A DNA stretch of 20,428 bases from a virus: the IMG/VR virus record IMGVR_UViG_3300031772_000360, positions 1 through 20,428 of that record; one strand, 5' to 3'. Shown one piece after another: positions 19,940-20,428 of the stretch (within the stretch, counting starts at the first letter, position 1; each line of letters opens with the position of its first letter). Under the pieces are notes generated by a model. It did no database searches. It saw only the letters and a program-made list of their open reading frames with translations, and was not told the DNA's origin. A program made the translations under genes and the position numbers.

Positions 19940-20428
19940 TCGCTGCGCCGCGCGTGGTCGGACCACGCAAGCTCCACGTCCTGCAAGGCAGCCCGGAATG
20001 GCTCGAGGCCCGCCGGACCCACATCACGGCCACGGATCTGCCCGTCCTGCTCGGCATCTCGCCGTGGAAGTGCGAGCAGGACCTGGCCGACGAGAAGGCG
20101 GGCGGCAACGGCACCGAGTCCACGCTCGTCATGCGCGTCGGCTCGGCGCTCGAAGACCTGATCGCCGACGCCTACGCGACCCAGACGGGCCGCAAGGTTC
20201 GCCGCGTCCACGGGCTCTGGGAGTCTCGGGCCATCCCGTGGGCGGCGGCCAGCCCGGACGCCACGTCCGCGGGCCGACTCATCGAGATCAAGTGGACGGG
20301 CAGCCGGGCCCGCTTCCGCGATGGCCTGCCGGACGACACGGCGGCCCAGGTGCAGTGGCAGCTCATGGTCGCCGAGGCGCCGGTCGCCGACGTGGCGACG
20401 CTCACCGTGGGCGAGGACGAGATCCGCG
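19936..20428 (+). CDS. YqaJ-family phage recombination exonuclease (3' end cut by window edge)
   Basis: The frame is open to the window end and 164 residues are visible. It shows the family's motif order: GSPEWLEARRTHITATDLPV (18-37) with LLGISPWK (38-45), GSALEDLI (69-76, acidic E73), AASPDATSAG (104-113, D108), IEIKW (116-120, the E-x-K catalytic pair E117/K119) and QVQWQLMVA (138-146). Together these make the PD-(D/E)xK core of YqaJ/lambda-exonuclease-like 5'-3' nucleases. Such enzymes resect double-stranded ends so that a partner annealase (RecT or Bet type) can recombine phage DNA. A RecT-like gene would be expected close downstream. The start overlaps the previous stop (ATGA). Confidence 0.88.
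   Translation, partial: MIAAPRVVGPRKLHVLQGSPEWLEARRTHITATDLPVLLGISPWKCEQDLADEKAGGNGTESTLVMRVGSALEDLIADAYATQTGRKVRRVHGLWESRAIPWAAASPDATSAGRLIEIKWTGSRARFRDGLPDDTAAQVQWQLMVAEAPVADVATLTVGEDEIR

Noticed and set aside
1-20428. tRNA genes, insertion sequences, attachment sites
   Set aside because: I saw no cloverleaf-like segment in the few gaps, no transposase or integrase motif, and no terminal inverted repeats. Gaps are too short to hold most of these.

Overview
The window is a 20.4 kb stretch of a tailed double-stranded DNA phage (or prophage) genome. It is GC-rich and densely packed, and every supported gene lies on the + strand. Many neighbours overlap by ATGA, GTGA, TGATG or TAATG, so translation is probably coupled along long late transcripts. 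The tape measure protein, tail-tube-type protein, two-frame tail chaperone, HK97 gp10-like protein and connector indicate a siphovirus with a long non-contractile tail. The base composition and the mix of ATG, GTG and TTG starts suggest a high-GC host such as an actinobacterium or a Chloroflexota member. Nothing in the window fixes the host, and no integrase or lysis gene is seen.

Layout. (1) 3-866: the C-terminal part of an SPP1 gp6-like portal protein, cut by the window edge. (2) 863-3745: four accessory virion-type genes: a collagen-like protein, a small structural-family protein, a 73-residue orphan, and a 591-residue protein with about 14 Ala/Val/Thr repeats. (3) 3729-4361: a minor head (MuF-like) protein that probably starts at TTG. 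(4) 4358-7630: four overlapping genes for two SAM-dependent methyltransferases, a double-domain glycosyltransferase and a further glycosyltransferase. (5) 7649-11111: scaffold, major capsid protein, connector, HK97 gp10-like protein and tail terminator-like protein. (6) 11125-14649: tail tube protein, tail assembly chaperones joined by a probable -1 ribosomal frameshift, and tape measure protein. (7) 14649-19243: tail-tip or hub protein, fibre-type proteins and a small repeat protein. (8) 19297-20428: a promoter, a probably leaderless XRE-type regulator, two small orphans and the start of a YqaJ-family exonuclease, which opens a regulation and recombination module.

How the genes fit together. 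Scaffold and major capsid protein build the procapsid on the portal. The minor head protein, connector, gp10-like protein and terminator-like protein join head to tail. The tube protein polymerises around the tape measure with the G/GT chaperones, and the distal genes form the tip and fibres. The unusual part is the interruption of the portal - minor head - scaffold order by about 2.9 kb of fibre or decoration-type genes and 3.3 kb of sugar and methyl transferase genes. One reading, which is inference only, is that the phage displays repeat or collagen-like fibres and modifies them, or other surface glycans, with its own transferases.

The strongest single non-standard signal is at 12509-12557: slippery heptamer CCCAAAC, a 6-nt spacer and a perfect 9-bp stem, exactly where the tail chaperone -1 frameshift is expected. 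No gene-free stretch over 300 bases exists.
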